Below are positions 61,901-64,000 of a stretch of 64,000 nt of DNA, piece by piece (position 1 is the first letter of the stretch; each line of letters starts with the position of its first letter). The stretch is from NCBI GenBank assembly GCA_024138025.1, contig JAMXBD010000024.1:124001-188000 (forward strand), given 5' to 3'. Below the pieces are notes generated by a model. It was given only the letters and a program-made list of their open reading frames with translations, made no database searches and had not been told where the DNA came from. The DNA comes from Combretum micranthum. Its lineage: Eukaryota; Streptophyta; Magnoliopsida; Myrtales; Combretaceae. Made by a program: the position numbers and the translations under genes.

Positions 61901-62360
61901 GTAGTGTAGGTTGTACTTATGAATAGTGGTAAATAGTAGACAAGACATCTACTTTTATCGGTAGTAAAGAAAATACGGGAAAAATACTATAACTGTAATT
62001 TTTATAGCCCAGAAAATTATAAAATTTATATTTTTGAAATCCTTATAAAATTTTGGTTCTAATGAATATTCTAGAATATTTTTCTAAGTTTCTAGTCCCG
62101 GGCTCGTTTTTCCGTAATTGAGCTCGGGAAGGCCCGGGATAGAAAATTTTCTGAAATTAAAATTTTCTAAGGTTTGAATTATACTTTAAAACAATAATTC
62201 ACATTAATTTATTTTATAAAACTTCTTTTGTTATGAAACCAAAGGAAAGCCGGATTTAAGGTTTCTAAGCTTCTCTCACTAAGCTTGAACTAGACCGATT
62301 TAGGGTTTTGCTTTTTGGTTCTCGAATTTTACTTGACTACTAAGAAAACCGGGGTTTACA
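58934..62360 (-). mobile_element. Solo LTR E10 (3427 bp), E4 subfamily
   Basis: Starts TGTCACGCCCCATAGGGG and ends AACCGGGGTTTACA. Flanks are GCAAC and GCAAG (4/5). It matches E4 along its whole length, including a type II cassette (59567-59665), the core block (60131-60225), the GTGCACCGGCCAC segment near 61728, and the U3 end. No internal genes. The TATA-like element is TTATATATTAAG at about 61652, as in E4. Confidence 0.88.
59567..59665. repeat. Minisatellite cassette, type II, in E10
   Basis: Three units of 'TTTTATGGATCACGATTAAC' type, one fewer than in E4. Confidence 0.7.
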
Positions 62361-63557
62361 GCAAGGATCACTCCCCTTTGCTCGCCCGTGATGAACTATC
62401 TACAAGTCAATGTTTTTACTTTCCTTTCATTTAATTGATACATTGGTTTGGATAGAAGACACAAATATTTCTCTAAATGTTGTACTATTTGACTTGAAAA
62501 TCTGAGGAGTTAAAAGATAGAAGACACCCATTGAGAGATATAGAGAATTTTTAGATTCTACACAATTAACACACCTGTTCATAGTTTAGGAAGTAACTAT
62601 TGTAATCATTTAAGTTAGGAAAGTTTTGTAATCTGTTCTATTCCAGAAGAAACTCAAGAGAGATGACTAGAATCAAGTTTCGTATCTTGTAACAACTTCT
62701 AACTAGTTGTAATTTAAAGGGGTTTTTCCTTTCTTTTCTCTATTACGATGTTTGTTTCTTGTTTATGTTTGACTTTTGTATTTGCTATTGTTATTGTAGC
62801 ATGAGTGAGTAGATCTAGGGTTTACAAAGTCATATTAACATGAAGTGTGTATTTAATTATTAATAATCCATTTAATTACAAATTTCTAGTGATAGAACTT
62901 CATAAAAGTTGGGGAAATGTAGTGCACTACATGACCTTATACCAGATCTCGATGGAAAGTGTTGAGAGACAATTCCATTGGGTAGATCTAAGTCACTAGA
63001 ACAAACTACTCCTATTAATAGAGATATTATTAAAAAGTTTGCTGCATGTTTCAAGGAATTTAAGGATAACAAAAGCTTTTAATGCAATTCTTCATTGTCT
63101 ATTCACTTAGAAGAGATTTAGTGGATACAATTAGGATTAGAATTGGTTTATTATGAGAATAATGACCATGAGTTGAGATTTCAATAGATAAGTGATTAAA
63201 AGATGAATTGTATTTTAAATCATGTTAATATGATAGAGTAACCCTGTTGTGTACCTTGATTTTGGTTGTGTTAAAGTCTTATTCTGCATGTTATTTTGGT
63301 GAAACCTTATAATTAATATAGTTTAGTTGTTAATTGTAGGTTTAATTCATTAAGTTTCAATTATTCAATTGTTAGATAATAATTAAGAGTGTGAGTAGTA
63401 ATAGTACTTGCTGATGACCTGATGAATACAATCCTATAATCTATTCTTATACTATAATTAAGAGTTGCACTTGCCTAGCATTGACCAAATCATAGGAAAG
63501 AGATAATAGGAATTAATTTATTAAAACTCGGTCAAGATAATAACGCACACCAAGTTT

Positions 63558-63575
63558 TGGCGCTGTTGTTGAGGA
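63558..63575 (+). other. Primer binding site, tRNA-Asp type (Athila/Tat)
   Basis: TGGCGCTGTTGTTGAGGA compared with the TGGCGCCGTTGCCGGGGA expected in Athila/Tat elements; the differences are all transitions. It lies 5 nt after the LTR end. Confidence 0.7.
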
Positions 63576-63680
63576 ATGATCGGCAAATTAAGCAACCTAA
63601 TTTTGTTAACTTTTTGTTTATTTACTAATTTTTTCATATTACTTTTTCTAAACTCTGATTTTTCTTTTGGTTACAAGTTT

Positions 63681-64000
63681 ATGACCTGAAATCGTCTTAC
63701 CAACTTTACCGATTTCGATCCAGAACTTGAAAGAAACAGCTCGTCATAATTTAAAAAGATCAGAGATCCTCCAGAATTCGCCCACTAAAGTGAGAGAAAA
63801 TAGACTAGAAACATCAAGCATGAATACAGCAGATGATAATGTGAACTGAGAGCGGGTGGGTGAAGTTGAGAATCCTAGAATTAATCAGAATCAAGTGGTG
63901 GAATGTGAATAATTCGAACCGAGTGGTTGAGAATGAGAACAATCCAAGAGTTGTAGGAAATGATGGTAATAGACCTATGTTGGAGTTGTTTATGCCTACG
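63681..64000 (+). pseudogene. Start of a decayed Athila-type gag, running off the window
   Basis: ATGACCTGAAATCG gives a start codon followed after one codon by a stop, then NRLTNFTDFDPELERN, the FDPExER motif typical of Athila gag N-termini. More stops follow. Only the first hundred codons are in the window. Confidence 0.6.

Larger units (their letters stand above)
58567..63552 (+). mobile_element. 5' LTR of a plus-strand Athila-type element (about 1554 bp net), interrupted by E10
   Basis: The right end is well defined: ..AATAACGCACACCA, then AGTTT, then a tRNA-Asp-type primer site (63558). The left end at TGATACTTTCAATTCAGG is inferred from the TG rule and from the length of about 1.5 kb, usual for Athila LTRs. 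It contains diverged tandem units around GGTCGCCC / GCTCGCCCGTG (58690-58933, resuming at 62361). E10 is inserted in that array with a GCAA(C/G) duplication. Confidence 0.65.

Noticed and set aside
1..64000. tRNA genes
   Set aside because: Only primer-binding-site complements (25040-25051, 63558-63575) were seen; no cloverleaf-forming sequence was recognised.

Overview
This window is nuclear DNA of a flowering plant, probably a eudicot with a repeat-rich genome. The signs are an AT-rich background, nested LTR retrotransposons, a Mutator-like (MULE) transposon with plant-specific domains, and a plant-type 5-oxoprolinase gene. No species can be named from the sequence alone. I see no tRNA or rRNA gene and no CRISPR array.

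The dominant feature is one LTR family with very long LTRs (about 3.1-4.7 kb). Each copy begins TGTAAACCCC or a close variant and ends GGGGCGTGACA when read in the direction of its own TATA box. Ten copies, E1-E10, have both ends in the window. Six have perfect 5-bp target-site duplications (TSDs): E1 343-3603, E3 12994-19514, E4 15693-19133, E5 21405-24850, E6 25219-33255 and E7 28806-33157. Three match at 4 of 5 bases: E2 4197-7961, E9 38699-43440 and E10 58934-62360. These nine are solo LTRs. E8 (25059-36909) instead keeps a tRNA-iMet-type primer binding site and a short leader, so it is the 5' LTR of a truncated element. The nesting gives an order of events: E7 is inside E6 inside E8; E4 is inside E3, which sits inside an Athila/Tat-type element; E5 is inside the E8/Athila internal region; E1 and E2 are inside an older related LTR (E0); E10 is inside an Athila LTR.

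Athila/Tat-type Ty3/gypsy remnants are the second layer. A minus-strand 3' LTR and 3' region lies at 10135-12993. A decayed Athila-type ORF lies at 19560-21096. A decayed minus-strand gag lies at 57340-58410. A plus-strand LTR, primer binding site and gag start run from about 58567 to the window end.

The host-gene island is 43441-57330. An almost complete MULE (44307-50724, 9-bp TSD, long terminal inverted repeats) carries a decayed transposase (DNA-binding, DDE, SWIM, CCHC knuckle) and a decayed plant mobile domain (PMD) ORF. It sits just upstream of a 5-oxoprolinase gene (OXP1-like). The junction region, comprising the MULE right end plus the OXP promoter-proximal DNA, is tandemly duplicated with an inverted piece of about 50 bp at the join. 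The OXP coding region is one intact 1026-codon frame (52590-55670), preceded by about 700 bp of recognisable coding sequence broken by several single-base frame changes, apparently all losses in homopolymers.

The most interesting structural points are these: (i) LTRs of one family carry unrelated minisatellite cassettes at the same internal position; (ii) a block of about 90 bp is conserved in all ten LTRs; (iii) the OXP upstream duplication looks like a template-switch event; (iv) the clustered OXP frameshifts are either assembly errors or very recent gene decay.
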